Notes: generated from the sequence alone by a model not told the origin. Numbered from the stretch's first letter, positions 33,504 to 42,129 are shown. The stretch: 64,000 bases of DNA from JBEBVQ01 sp037190845 (GCA_037190845.1 JBBCJI010000005.1:124001-188000); one strand, 5' to 3'. Numbers and translations are program-made.

Positions 33504-34559
33504 ATGTCGTTCCTCGATACCAAAAATATCTCTCCGAGATTGTTGTCTTTTATGACTGCGGGGATCATTGCTTCGGTCAATGCGTTGCTGAGTCTCGCAT
33601 TGCGTCCGCAATGGCCGGTTCCACTTATTGTCTTCGGTGTGTCGTTTATTATTGTTTATGCCGTGTATCATTATACACTGCAGCGGTTTATTTATCGTAA
33701 GATAAAGCTGATCTACAAATTTATCTACCAGACAAAAGCTACCAAAAAAGAAGAATTTTTTTACGATAATATTCTCCCCCGGAAATCCATTGAAGAGGTG
33801 AGTCAGGATGTGCAGCAATGGGCAATGAGGAAGCGGAATGAGATTGACATGCTGCAGAAAAACGAACAGTTCCGGAAAGAATTCCTGAGCAACCTGGCAC
33901 ATGAGTTGCGTACCCCGATCTTTACCATACAGGGATACGTGGAGACGTTGCTGGAAGGCGCGCTTGAAGATCCTTCCGTCAACAGGAAGTTCCTCACCAA
34001 TACTGCGCGTAGTATCGAACGTCTGGTGCAACTGGTAGACGACCTTAACCAGATATCAAAGCTCGAATCGGGTCAGATACCGATTGTTCAGGAGACTTTC
34101 CCCATTCAGGAGCTCATCCGGGATGTATATGAAGAGCTGTCCCTTCATGCAAAAGAGGCGCATCCCAGGCTCGTGCTAAAAAAAGGAACGGAATCTCCGC
34201 TACAGGTATATGCAGATAAGCTCAAGATACGGCAGGTATTGGTCAACCTGATCGAAAATGCCATGAAGTACGGTACGGCCACCGGTACCATTACTGCCGG
34301 TTGCTATGAGATGGATGACCGGCATGTGTATGTAGAGATCTCTGATGACGGACCGGGTATCGCTGAAGAACATCTGCCACGTGTATTCGAGCGCTTCTAC
34401 CGCATTGACCGTAGCCGTAACCGTAATATAGGAGGTACAGGACTTGGTCTGGCCATCGTCAAGCATATTATTGAAGCCCATGGCGGGACTGTGACTGTAC
34501 GCAGCAAGCCTGGTGTTGGCTCGTCTTTCGGTTTTACATTAGAGAAGGCAGGAGAATGA
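33504..34559 (+). CDS. Membrane sensor histidine kinase
   Basis: Partner of the preceding regulator, beginning 10 nt after it. From the ATG at 33504 it has 351 residues. Two TM segments (about 16-33 and 38-57) are joined by only a few residues, so there is no periplasmic sensor domain. After a short linker comes HisKA with His133 in FLSNLAHELRTPIFTIQGYV. The ATPase domain has NLIENAMKYG (N box), EISDDGPGI (G1), FERFYRIDRSR (F box) and GGTGLGLAIVKHI (G2). PhoR-like in layout. A TTG start at 33480 is possible. Confidence 0.92.
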   Translation: MSFLDTKNISPRLLSFMTAGIIASVNALLSLALRPQWPVPLIVFGVSFIIVYAVYHYTLQRFIYRKIKLIYKFIYQTKATKKEEFFYDNILPRKSIEEVSQDVQQWAMRKRNEIDMLQKNEQFRKEFLSNLAHELRTPIFTIQGYVETLLEGALEDPSVNRKFLTNTARSIERLVQLVDDLNQISKLESGQIPIVQETFPIQELIRDVYEELSLHAKEAHPRLVLKKGTESPLQVYADKLKIRQVLVNLIENAMKYGTATGTITAGCYEMDDRHVYVEISDDGPGIAEEHLPRVFERFYRIDRSRNRNIGGTGLGLAIVKHIIEAHGGTVTVRSKPGVGSSFGFTLEKAGE

Positions 34560-34864
34560 AAAAGTCAATGAGCTGATTAGCCTGTAAGACCAGTAGCCAA
34601 TGTCTGTCACGGTAGTAAATTAGTCATTAGTTCATTTCAACACCACTGCTATCCGGGAAAATTTCAGAAGAATGTCTGTAATGTACATCTGTAGATTGTT
34701 TCGGTCATTCTTATAAACAGGGGTCTTACTATCGAGCAGAACCATACCTGCTATTTTCCCCGGACAATAATGATTTCAACACCTGCAAATTTTTAAAAAA
34801 TAAAAAAAATCGAAAGAAATTAAAAAAAGTGTATTAACTTTGCGCGAAATATTTTAGGAGCGTC
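34560..34864. other. Intergenic region before rplU
   Basis: 305 bp with no open frame of note. It contains AT-rich quasi-repeated words near 34565-34635 (GAGCTGATTAGCC, TTAGTCATTAGTTCATT), a poly-A-rich stretch (34791-34830), and the rplU promoter element. I see no structured RNA that I can support. Confidence 0.5.
34835..34842 (+). promoter_or_regulatory. rplU-rpmA -7 element
   Basis: TAACTTTG followed by CG matches the consensus and lies 22 nt before the rplU ATG in an A-rich context. The leader then contains AGGAG 6 nt before the ATG, a Shine-Dalgarno-like sequence that is uncommon in this phylum. Confidence 0.55.
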
Positions 34865-35161
34865 ATGTTTGCGATTGTATCTATAGCCGGTCAACAATTT
34901 AAAGTTAAAAAGGACCAGGAATTGTTTGTTCACCGCCTTTCCGGTAACCCCGGCGATAAGGTTGAATTTGCCGATGTCCTGCTGACCAGCAACGAAGGGA
35001 ACATCCAGTTGGATGGAAATAATAAGGTAGAGGCAGAGATTCTGGATCACCTGAAAGGAGACAAAGTGATTGTGTTCAAAAAGAAACGCCGCAAGGGTTA
35101 TCAAAAAAGCAACGGTCACCGTCAGTACCTCACAAAAATCAGGATTAGCGGAATTGTTTAA
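34865..35161 (+). CDS. rplU: 50S ribosomal protein L21
   Basis: Large-subunit protein that binds 23S rRNA. It has 98 residues, slightly short of the usual 100-105. Typical sequence is FAIVSIAGQQFKVKKDQELF at the start and the basic loop VFKKKRRKGYQKSNGHRQYL near 68-87, then TKIRISGI. It is followed by rpmA after 43 nt, the standard rplU-rpmA pair. Confidence 0.97.
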   Translation: MFAIVSIAGQQFKVKKDQELFVHRLSGNPGDKVEFADVLLTSNEGNIQLDGNNKVEAEILDHLKGDKVIVFKKKRRKGYQKSNGHRQYLTKIRISGIV

Positions 35162-35204
35162 AGTTTAATTTATTTTTGTAATTTAGTAACCAGAATAACA
35201 GAAG

Positions 35205-35480
35205 ATGGCACACAAGAAAGGTGAAGGTAGTGTAAAGAACGGCCGCGATTCGCAAAGTAAGCGGTTGGGTGTAAAAATTTATGGCGGGCAGCCTGCCATT
35301 TCGGGTAATATTATCGTGCGTCAGCGCGGTACGCAGTATCACCCGGGTGATAATGTAGGTGTGGGCCGGGATTTCACCATTTTTGCATTAAAAGATGGTA
35401 TTGTTGAATTCCGTAAAACACGTACCAAGACGCTGATATCAGTAAAAGAAGTAGCACAACAAGCAACAGCCGAGGCCTAA
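35205..35480 (+). CDS. rpmA: 50S ribosomal protein L27
   Basis: Large-subunit protein whose N-terminus reaches the peptidyl-transferase centre. It has 91 residues: AHKKGEGSVKNGRDSQSKRLGVK at the N-terminus (split here at residue 24), then GNIIVRQRGTQYHPGDNVG. There is no Firmicutes-type cleavable N-terminal extension. A TATTTTTG at 35171-35178 could serve as an additional promoter. Confidence 0.97.
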   Translation: MAHKKGEGSVKNGRDSQSKRLGVKIYGGQPAISGNIIVRQRGTQYHPGDNVGVGRDFTIFALKDGIVEFRKTRTKTLISVKEVAQQATAEA

Positions 35481-35535
35481 CCCCCACGGCTGTTTTGCCA
35501 TATAGGTTTTTTGTTTAACCCTTAAATTCACAGTT

Positions 35536-35826
35536 ATGGCAACAGCAAAAAAAGCAGCTCCGAAAAAAGCTGCACCTGCCAAAAAAGCGCCAGCTAAGAA
35601 AGCTGCCGCAAAAAAAGCACCGGCTAAGAAAGCCCCTGCTAAAAAAGCCGCGCCGAAAAAGGCTGCCGCAAAAAAAGCAGCTCCTAAGAAGGCTGCCGCT
35701 AAGAAAGCCGCGCCGAAAAAGGCTGCTGCAAAAAAAGCAGCTCCTAAGAAGGCTGCCGCACCGAAAAAGGCCGCTGCGCCTAAGAAAGTCGCTGCTAAAG
35801 CAAAAGCGCCGGCTAAGAAGAAGTAA
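35536..35826 (+). CDS. Histone H1-like Lys/Ala/Pro-rich DNA-binding protein
   Basis: Predicted nucleoid-associated protein, 96 residues made almost only of Lys, Ala and Pro in repeats of the form KKAAPKKAAA. This resembles the C-terminal tail of eukaryotic H1 and bacterial Hc1/AlgP-type proteins. It should be highly basic, unstructured and able to neutralise DNA. The DNA contains a 60-bp tandem duplication (35641-35760), so copy number may vary between strains. It lies 55 nt after rpmA and is closed by a terminator. The opposite strand is also open over this region because of the codon bias; I do not consider that a gene. Confidence 0.88.
   Translation: MATAKKAAPKKAAPAKKAPAKKAAAKKAPAKKAPAKKAAPKKAAAKKAAPKKAAAKKAAPKKAAAKKAAPKKAAAPKKAAAPKKVAAKAKAPAKKK
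35641..35760 (+). repeat. 60-bp tandem repeat within the H1-like gene
   Basis: Positions 35641-35700 and 35701-35760 differ at three bases by my count. The differences fall at third codon positions, so the protein repeat is exact. Shorter degenerate units flank it. Confidence 0.85.
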
Positions 35827-35844
35827 GCTGATAATTGCAAGTGT

Positions 35845-35878
35845 AAAGAGACTGTATAACCCACAGTCTCTTTTTTTT
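35845..35878 (+). terminator. Terminator after the H1-like gene
   Basis: AAAGAGACTGT (35845-35855) and ACAGTCTCTTT (35863-35873) pair across a 7-nt loop, followed by a run of Ts to 35878. It ends the rplU-rpmA-H1 unit. Confidence 0.85.
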
Positions 35879-35919
35879 GTCTTTGTATGCCGGAAAATGG
35901 CCGTTCGCTGGAATTTAAA

Positions 35920-35927
35920 TAAATTTG
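35920..35927 (+). promoter_or_regulatory. -7 element of the small membrane-protein gene
   Basis: TAAATTTG followed by CACC matches the consensus 14 nt before the ATG at 35942, and excludes the upstream start at 35897. Confidence 0.5.
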
Positions 35928-35941
35928 CACCACTAAAAAAT

Positions 35942-36178
35942 ATGGATATGACTCACCAGGCATCAAACGATACAAATTCTTCTCAAACACGGTTTAGATC
36001 CATATTGCATATGATTATGGGAGCTCTTTATCTTGTTTTGGGGGTGAGTGTGATCGGATTGCAGGCTTTCGGTGAATTTGAGCTTGACCCCGGTATCGCT
36101 TATGTAATGGGCACGATTTTGTGTCTGTATGGTGGATTTCGCCTGTGGCGTGGTTACAGCGGGATGAGACAATCTTAA
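35942..36178 (+). CDS. Small two-TM membrane protein, unknown function
   Basis: 78 residues from the ATG at 35942, with a second ATG two codons later. The N-terminus is polar and rich in Asn/Ser/Thr. Two hydrophobic helices follow: LHMIMGALYLVLGVSVIGLQ and GIAYVMGTILCLYGGFRLW. It precedes a PstS-like lipoprotein and a TPR protein. I recall small proteins of this kind beside ExbB/ExbD, TonB, PstS-like and TPR genes in this phylum, but no exb or tonB gene is here. Function unknown. Confidence 0.65.
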   Translation: MDMTHQASNDTNSSQTRFRSILHMIMGALYLVLGVSVIGLQAFGEFELDPGIAYVMGTILCLYGGFRLWRGYSGMRQS

Positions 36179-36275
36179 TTTGAAAATGAGCCGGTTTGAA
36201 AATATTTCCGTTGTATAAAATTATAATATAGATATTTTCAAGTTTTCGAATCCCTGAATTTTCAAATTTATTTGC
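36178..36275. repeat. AT-rich word hairpin after the small membrane-protein gene
   Basis: AATTTGAAAATGAG...TTTGAAAATATTT and the reverse pattern ATATTTTCAAG...GAATTTTCAAATTT form an imperfect long hairpin. The same TTTGAAAAT word recurs near 38880-38965. Confidence 0.5.
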
Positions 36276-36313
36276 TGTTAAATAATTGTTACAAGCTTTT
36301 TAAAACTCACTGA

Positions 36314-37249
36314 TTGAAAAGGATATTCGCTAAAATTGCTGTTATGCAATGGTTCTGGCATATCGTATGCGCTACGGCAATCATAGCCACTGTGACGGCA
36401 TGTAGTGATAACAGTAATAAGCCGCAGGATACGCTGTCCAGCGGTACGGTGAATATATCTGTAGATGAGACCTATATGCCCGTAATGGAAGAACAGTTAA
36501 AAGTGTTCCGGAGCAGTTTTTCAGAAGCGACTGTTAATGTGCAGTATAAGCCGGAGTCCGAATGTTTTAAAGACCTCTTCGAAGGGCAGGCGAAGGTAAT
36601 ACTGGCCACCCGCCAGTTGTATCCCGAAGAGAAATCTGCCTATGAGCAGAACAAGATCGTAACACATTCACTGGAGCTGGCAAAAGATGCGGTTGCCGTG
36701 ATCGTTAATCCCGCCGCAGAAGATAGCCTGCTCAGTCTTAGCCAGATCAGGGGCATACTGACGGGTGTATACAAAAAGAAATATACGGTTGTTTTTGATA
36801 ACCAGGGTTCGAGTACTGTACGGTATATTACCGACTCCCTGATACCCGGCGAGCAACTGGGCGCTAATGTATATGCGGCAAAAGGAAATGATCAGGTGGT
36901 TGATTATGTGGCGCAGAATCCGGATGCCATCGGGTTTATCGGATTGAGCTATGTAAGCGATGTCTCAGATCCGGATACAGAAAACTTTCTCAAAAAAGTG
37001 AAGATAGCGGCTATCTGGCATGACAGCGCACAGCGTTTTTACAAACCATACCAGGCATATATTGCCATGGATCTGTACCCGTTGACCCGGAAGCTTTATT
37101 ATATCAGCAGGGAAAACTATCCCGGCCTTGGTACGGGTTTTACTAATTTTTTAGGAAAAGAAAGAGGGCAGCTGATATTTGCGTCTGCGCGGCTTTTCCC
37201 GCTCCGCATGAATATCGTGATCCGTGACGCTTCAATCAACAGAAATTAA
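36314..37249 (+). CDS. PstS-like phosphate/solute-binding lipoprotein
   Basis: Periplasmic-binding-protein fold of the PstS type. It has 311 residues from the TTG at 36314, which adds the basic residues KR and K expected in a signal peptide; an ATG at 36344 gives 301 without them. The lipobox is TVTAC (Cys30). The mature start is NISVDETYMPVMEEQLKVF. AVIVNPAAEDSLLSLSQIRG and VFDNQGSSTVRYI match the PBP-like domain. No pstCAB genes are nearby, so it may not be a transporter component; in this phylum such proteins often accompany TPR and Ton-related genes. Its C-terminus overlaps the open frame upstream of the TPR gene. Confidence 0.75.
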   Translation: MKRIFAKIAVMQWFWHIVCATAIIATVTACSDNSNKPQDTLSSGTVNISVDETYMPVMEEQLKVFRSSFSEATVNVQYKPESECFKDLFEGQAKVILATRQLYPEEKSAYEQNKIVTHSLELAKDAVAVIVNPAAEDSLLSLSQIRGILTGVYKKKYTVVFDNQGSSTVRYITDSLIPGEQLGANVYAAKGNDQVVDYVAQNPDAIGFIGLSYVSDVSDPDTENFLKKVKIAAIWHDSAQRFYKPYQAYIAMDLYPLTRKLYYISRENYPGLGTGFTNFLGKERGQLIFASARLFPLRMNIVIRDASINRN

Positions 37250-37301
37250 AAAAACGATTTTAAACCATAGCAGGAAAAACAAGTACGTAAATCAAGTACA
37301 A

Positions 37302-38873
37302 ATGAAGAAACCAATCGTAATTATTGCCGCGCTGACACTGGCGTTTGGCGTACATGCCCAATCACTGGAACAGGGAGTAAAAATGCTGCGTTATGAGCGC
37401 TTCGCAAAAGCAAAAGAGGAGCTTAGCCCGCTTGCCGCCGGTAATGCCCGTGCTAATTATCATCTCGGTCTGGCGGAGTTAGGCCTGGAAAATACAGATG
37501 CCGCCGGCGCCATATTCTCAAAATACCCGGAAGATGCCGCTAATATGGCCGGTCTTGCACGGGTAGCTTTTATCCGGAAGAATACTGCAGAAGGTATGCG
37601 TCTGCTGCAGGCAGTTGTGGCAAAAGCAAAGAAAAAAGACTGGGAACCTTATCGGTTTGCAGCAGATGCCATCACTTATACCGACGGTGGTGATATACAT
37701 CAGGCCATCAGTTGGTATAATACTGCTTTGCAAAGGGTTGATAATGAAGATCTGCGTATCGGACTGGGCGATGCTTACAGGAAAATACAAGGCGGCGGCG
37801 GTGGTAAAGCGATGGACAATTATGAAGTCGTAACAGGAAAAGATGCAGGTAATTCTCTTGCACATTCACGTGTGGGATCGCTGTGGTATGGATCCCGCAA
37901 TTACGAGTTAGCGCTTGCAGCCTGGCAGAAGGCTAAAGACGCAGATCCTGAAAACCCGCTGCCTTACCGCGATCTGGCCAATGCTTATTTTTACTCCGGT
38001 AAATACGATCTGGCCAAGCAGAATATTGAAGAATATCTGAAACGTTCTGATAAAAGCTGTGACGACCGCATACGTCATGCAGACATTCTCTATCTGACAA
38101 AAGACTACACTGCTGCCATCAATAAAATGCAGGAGATGATCGCTACGTGCGGAGAGAAGCCTTATATGTACCGGGTTATCGGCTATAGCCAGACCGAAAC
38201 AGGAGACAGCCTGAACGCGCTGAAAAACATGCGACTGTTTTTCAACAAACAACCCAAAGACAAAATACTCCCTTCGGATTATCAGTATATGGGTAAGATC
38301 TATATGAAACTCAATCAAGCGGATTCCGCAGATCATTTTTATGAAATGGCTGTCATGGCGGATACTGCCGGTGACAAAGCGGAAACATACCGGGCCAATG
38401 CAGAAGATTTCAAGGCGCTGAAAAGCGATACCGGTTATACGAAAGCGGGTGCATGGTATGGACGGCTTGTTGCAGAAAATCCTGAAGCCGCTGCGCTGGA
38501 TTATTATTACTGGGGATTCTGGAGCTATTACGGCAGAAATTATGAAACGGCTGCCCGGGCTTTTGAAGCTTTTGAAACGAAATATTCCGATCAGCCTTCC
38601 GCCACTTACTGGCGCGGGCGTGTAGCTGCTGCCATGGATCCCGAAGCGAAAGAAGGTACTGCGGTACCCCATTATACCAAATGGCTGGAAATCCCCAATA
38701 CGGAAAATTATATCAAGAAAAATGCCGACCTCATGCAGGCATACCAGTATCTTGCATTATACCATTATAACAGCAGCAATAAAGCTGAAACCACCAAATA
38801 TCTGGATCTGATCACCGAGATCGAACCGGGTAATGCCTTTGTGCAGCAGGTGAGGGAGGCTATGAAGAAATGA
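37302..38873 (+). CDS. TPR-repeat periplasmic protein
   Basis: From the ATG at 37302 it has 523 residues with a signal peptide KKPIVIIAALTLAFGVHAQS cleaved near residue 20. The rest is tetratricopeptide-like helical repeats. Units with the TPR A/W/L/G/Y/A/F pattern include YRDLANAYFYSGKYDLAKQN (about 223-242) and ALYHYNSSNKAETTKYLDLI near the end. It is probably a scaffold for an envelope complex. It is likely co-transcribed with the PstS-like gene, 52 nt upstream. A perfect 28-bp palindrome follows it at about 105 nt. Confidence 0.8.
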   Translation: MKKPIVIIAALTLAFGVHAQSLEQGVKMLRYERFAKAKEELSPLAAGNARANYHLGLAELGLENTDAAGAIFSKYPEDAANMAGLARVAFIRKNTAEGMRLLQAVVAKAKKKDWEPYRFAADAITYTDGGDIHQAISWYNTALQRVDNEDLRIGLGDAYRKIQGGGGGKAMDNYEVVTGKDAGNSLAHSRVGSLWYGSRNYELALAAWQKAKDADPENPLPYRDLANAYFYSGKYDLAKQNIEEYLKRSDKSCDDRIRHADILYLTKDYTAAINKMQEMIATCGEKPYMYRVIGYSQTETGDSLNALKNMRLFFNKQPKDKILPSDYQYMGKIYMKLNQADSADHFYEMAVMADTAGDKAETYRANAEDFKALKSDTGYTKAGAWYGRLVAENPEAAALDYYYWGFWSYYGRNYETAARAFEAFETKYSDQPSATYWRGRVAAAMDPEAKEGTAVPHYTKWLEIPNTENYIKKNADLMQAYQYLALYHYNSSNKAETTKYLDLITEIEPGNAFVQQVREAMKK

Positions 38874-38978
38874 CCTTTTAATTTGAAAATTTGAGAATGT
38901 GCTAATTTGAAAATGCTCATGTTTTTTAGATAGCAAGCATTGCATCCATTTTCAGATGCTCAAATTTCCAAATTGGCA

Positions 38979-39036
38979 CATTACACTAAAAAGATAACGC
39001 CGGGTGAGCACCCGGCGTTATCTTTTTAGTGTAATG
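38979..39036. terminator. Perfect 28-bp inverted repeat (strong terminator-like hairpin)
   Basis: The left arm 38979-39006 and right arm 39009-39036 are exact reverse complements across a 2-nt spacer. The core is AACGCCGGGTG / CACCCGGCGTT, with an outer AAAAAGAT / ATCTTTTT part that supplies a T run. It is much longer than a normal terminator. It lies between the TPR gene and uvrB, both on the plus strand. Confidence 0.8.
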
Positions 39037-39114
39037 TGTTGTATTTCAGCTATTTTTCTTAATTTTATTTTGGCGTACAGCATAGAGCTGTTCGTTTGTT
39101 AATATCAGAGGCGC

Positions 39115-41151
39115 ATGGATTTTAAGATAAAACGGCCATATCCCCCGGCCGGGGATCAGCCGGCAGCTATACAGGAATTGGTGTCGGGGCTGCAGAACGG
39201 AGAACAGTTTATGACCCTACTTGGTGTTACCGGATCGGGAAAAACATTTACTATGGCCAATGTGGTGCAGGAAGTACAAAAGCCAACCCTGGTGCTCACA
39301 CATAATAAAACCCTGGTGGCCCAGCTTTACGGAGAATTCCGCCAGTTCTTTCCCGATAATGCGGTGGAATATTTTGTCTCTTATTACGACTATTACCAGC
39401 CTGAAGCCTACCTGCCCACTTCCGACACATACATTGAAAAAGATCTCTCGATCAATGATGAGCTGGAGAAGCTGAGGCTGCGCGCTACTTCAAGCCTGCT
39501 GAGCGGGCGCAGGGATATCATTGTTGTCGCGTCTGTTTCCTGCATCTATGGTATGGGTAATCCTGCAGAATATGAGAACGGTATTATTCGCATCGGCGTG
39601 GGAGACAATATTGGTCGTAATCATTTTCTACACCGGCTGGTGAACGCGTTGTACAACCGCAGCCAGCTTGAGTTTACCCGCGGTACGTTCCGGGTGAAGG
39701 GAGATACGGTAGATATCAATCTGCCATATGTGGATTACGGATACCGGATCACCTTTTTCGGCGATGAAATAGAAACAATCGAAAGTATTGAGGTGGAAAC
39801 CGGCAAGCGTATCAGTATGATGAACCATGCCGCTGTTTTCCCTGCTAATTTATACCTTGCTCCACGCGACCAGATCACCCAGATCATATACGAGATACAG
39901 GATGAGATGACCCGGCAGGTGGATTATTTCAAAAGCATCGGTAAGCACCTGGAGGCGCAGCGCATTAAAGAACGGGTGAGTTATGATCTGGAAATGATCC
40001 AGGAGCTTGGATATTGCAGCGGCATCGAAAATTATTCCCGCTTTCTTGACCGCCGTGAGCCGGGCACAAGACCTTTTTGCCTGCTGGATTATTTCCCCGA
40101 CGACTTCCTGCTGGTCATAGATGAGAGCCATGTTACCATCCCGCAGGTCAGCGGCATGTATGGCGGAGACCGCTCCCGGAAATTAAATCTGGTGGAGTTC
40201 GGATTCCGGCTCCCATCTGCATTGGACAACCGTCCGCTCAACTTTCATGAATTTGAGCAGCAGCTTAACCAGGTTGTGTTCGTAAGCGCCACACCGGGCA
40301 AGTACGAACTGGAGCAAACGGGTGGCGTGGTCGTAGAACAGGTGGTACGTCCCACCGGACTGCTTGATCCGCCGATTGAGATCCGCCCCAGCCTCAACCA
40401 GATAGACGATCTGCTGGATGAGATTGAGCAGCGGATACAAAAAAATGAGCGTGTGCTGGTCACTACGCTTACCAAGCGTATGGCCGAAGAGCTGGATAAG
40501 TACCTGAAGCGCATCAATATCCGTTCCCGCTACATTCACTCGGAGGTAGATACGCTGGAGCGTGTGGAGATACTGCGGGATCTCCGGCTGGGAGAAATAG
40601 ATGTGCTGGTAGGCGTCAATCTGCTGCGCGAAGGCCTGGACCTGCCCGAAGTATCTTTAATGGCTATCCTTGATGCGGATAAGGAAGGCTTCCTGAGAGA
40701 TGAGCGTTCACTTACACAGATGGCCGGTCGTGCCGCACGTAATGCAGACGGGCTTGTGATCTTTTATGCCGATAAGGTCACGGAAAGTATGCAGCGCACA
40801 TTGGATGAAACACAACGGCGGCGGGAGAAGCAGTTGAAATATAACGAGGAGCGTGGCATCATACCTCAAACCATACGCAAGTCAACCGAGCAGATATTTA
40901 TACAAACATCCGTTCTTGATATAAAAGGATACGACGGTCAGCATAAGTATGCCTTACCGGATGCGCTTCCTGCGATGGCGGCAGAAGATCCGATAGTGTA
41001 TGAAAGCATTGCGGAGCTGGAAAAGCAGATTGCTTTTACACGTAAACGTATGGAACAGGCGGCAAAAGATCTCGATTTCATGGAAGCTGCCCGTTTGCGG
41101 GATAACATGCTCCTGTTGCAAAAGGAACGGGAGAAAATGAAAGGTAGTTGA
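39115..41151 (+). CDS. uvrB: Excinuclease ABC subunit B
   Basis: Damage-recognition helicase of nucleotide excision repair, working with UvrA and UvrC. It has 678 residues, the full length. Walker A TLLGVTGSGKTFTMANV is at about 34-50. The DNA-clamping beta-hairpin YYDYYQPEAYLPTSDTYIEK is near 91-110. Helicase motifs include LVIDESHVTIPQ, VFVSATPG and QMAGRAARN. The C-terminal UVR domain IAELEKQIAFTRKRMEQAAK (about 638-657) contacts UvrC. Confidence 0.97.
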   Translation: MDFKIKRPYPPAGDQPAAIQELVSGLQNGEQFMTLLGVTGSGKTFTMANVVQEVQKPTLVLTHNKTLVAQLYGEFRQFFPDNAVEYFVSYYDYYQPEAYLPTSDTYIEKDLSINDELEKLRLRATSSLLSGRRDIIVVASVSCIYGMGNPAEYENGIIRIGVGDNIGRNHFLHRLVNALYNRSQLEFTRGTFRVKGDTVDINLPYVDYGYRITFFGDEIETIESIEVETGKRISMMNHAAVFPANLYLAPRDQITQIIYEIQDEMTRQVDYFKSIGKHLEAQRIKERVSYDLEMIQELGYCSGIENYSRFLDRREPGTRPFCLLDYFPDDFLLVIDESHVTIPQVSGMYGGDRSRKLNLVEFGFRLPSALDNRPLNFHEFEQQLNQVVFVSATPGKYELEQTGGVVVEQVVRPTGLLDPPIEIRPSLNQIDDLLDEIEQRIQKNERVLVTTLTKRMAEELDKYLKRINIRSRYIHSEVDTLERVEILRDLRLGEIDVLVGVNLLREGLDLPEVSLMAILDADKEGFLRDERSLTQMAGRAARNADGLVIFYADKVTESMQRTLDETQRRREKQLKYNEERGIIPQTIRKSTEQIFIQTSVLDIKGYDGQHKYALPDALPAMAAEDPIVYESIAELEKQIAFTRKRMEQAAKDLDFMEAARLRDNMLLLQKEREKMKGS

Positions 41152-41154
41152 GCG

Positions 41155-41261
41155 TTAGAATTGAAAGTTGAGAATGATAATTTTCGCCCACAGTTTTTTG
41201 AATGATGAATTAATCCCGCGATACCCACTATCAATGCTCAACTTTCAATTTTCAACTCTAA
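41155..41261. repeat. Word hairpin between uvrB and the SirB1-type gene
   Basis: TTAGAATTGAAAGTTGAGAA (41155-41174) is mirrored by TCAATGCTCAACTTTCAATT and the following TCAACTCTAA (to 41261). It lies at the convergent ends of two genes, partly inside the last codons of the leftward one. Confidence 0.6.
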
Positions 41262-42129
41262 GCAGTTCCATCAGTTGTTCTATCTCTTCGGCTTTCCCGT
41301 CTTCCCGTTTGTATTGATAGCACAGCTTCAGTTCTTCCAGCATCTGGTAAATGACATCCTTGGGTGTCATTGGGATGAAGTACTGTTCATCTGTTTCCTG
41401 AGCATTGATTTTCCGCAGATAGGCAGCTACATCATGTTGTGTATAAACCATGCCGTTGAGCGGGTCTATAAAAAACTGTATCTGCTGCTCGGCATTTTTT
41501 TCACTTTGCACAAAGAAATGATGCAACGTATCTATGTAAGCAAACACAAACTGCCTGGGTAAACGAATGGCAAAGACAGGTATATCAAGTAACTCACATA
41601 ATGTGAGATAAAGGATTCCCAGCGAATAGGAGTTCCCCTGGCGGCTTTCCAGTACGCTGTTGATAAAAAAATGTTGTGGTTCCCGTTTTGTCAGTTCATT
41701 CCCCTGCAGCTTATAGTAGTTGAAGAGAATACTGTTGAGCACATTTACCTGCTCAAGCGGTGTGAGGTAATTATTCAACTCAAGCCATATATTCCTGCGT
41801 ATCTGGTCGAACTGGGCCAGCAATGCCGGGATGTTCAGATCCGGGAAGCGGTATTTGGCTATCAGGATAGCACCGCGCAACAGCTCCGGCCGCCGGGTAT
41901 CGCGCCATTCCATAAATTCAGCCTGCAGGTCCTGAAAGTGTACCCGGTGGATCAGCATCTCAATACGAGCCTGTAAAGATTCGTCAGCGGTAACTTCCCA
42001 CAGTTGCTCCAGCCTGGGGATGATCTCCCTGCCATAGCCCAGCAGCTTGGCGGCAACAGTATCGAACACTTCGTCATCCGGATCGTCAATAAGCCTTATG
42101 AGTGCATGTATTTCGTTTCCCGATACCAT
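41245..42129 (-). CDS. Transglutaminase-like protein of the SirB1 type
   Basis: 294 residues from the ATG at 42129; a TTG two codons earlier is possible. The central part has the transglutaminase-core-2/SirB1 N-terminal pattern: VLNSILFNYYKLQGNELTKR, then RQGNSYSLGILYLTLCELLDI with the usual Cys replaced by Ser-Tyr-Ser, and RLPRQFVFAYID. Before it is a HEAT-like helical region (ALIRLIDDPDDEVFDTVAAK). The replaced Cys suggests the domain is not catalytic. It follows topA by 39 nt on the same strand and probably shares its transcript. Function unknown. Confidence 0.72.
   Translation of the reverse strand: MVSGNEIHALIRLIDDPDDEVFDTVAAKLLGYGREIIPRLEQLWEVTADESLQARIEMLIHRVHFQDLQAEFMEWRDTRRPELLRGAILIAKYRFPDLNIPALLAQFDQIRRNIWLELNNYLTPLEQVNVLNSILFNYYKLQGNELTKREPQHFFINSVLESRQGNSYSLGILYLTLCELLDIPVFAIRLPRQFVFAYIDTLHHFFVQSEKNAEQQIQFFIDPLNGMVYTQHDVAAYLRKINAQETDEQYFIPMTPKDVIYQMLEELKLCYQYKREDGKAEEIEQLMELLRVEN

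Noticed and set aside
35641..35760. CRISPR-like array
   Set aside because: The repeats are directly tandem within a coding frame, with no spacers and no cas genes anywhere in the window.
35439..35990. 183-codon minus-strand open frame opposite the H1-like gene
   Set aside because: It mirrors the Lys/Ala codon bias of the real gene (Ala/Phe/Gly repeats) and crosses a terminator and a promoter.
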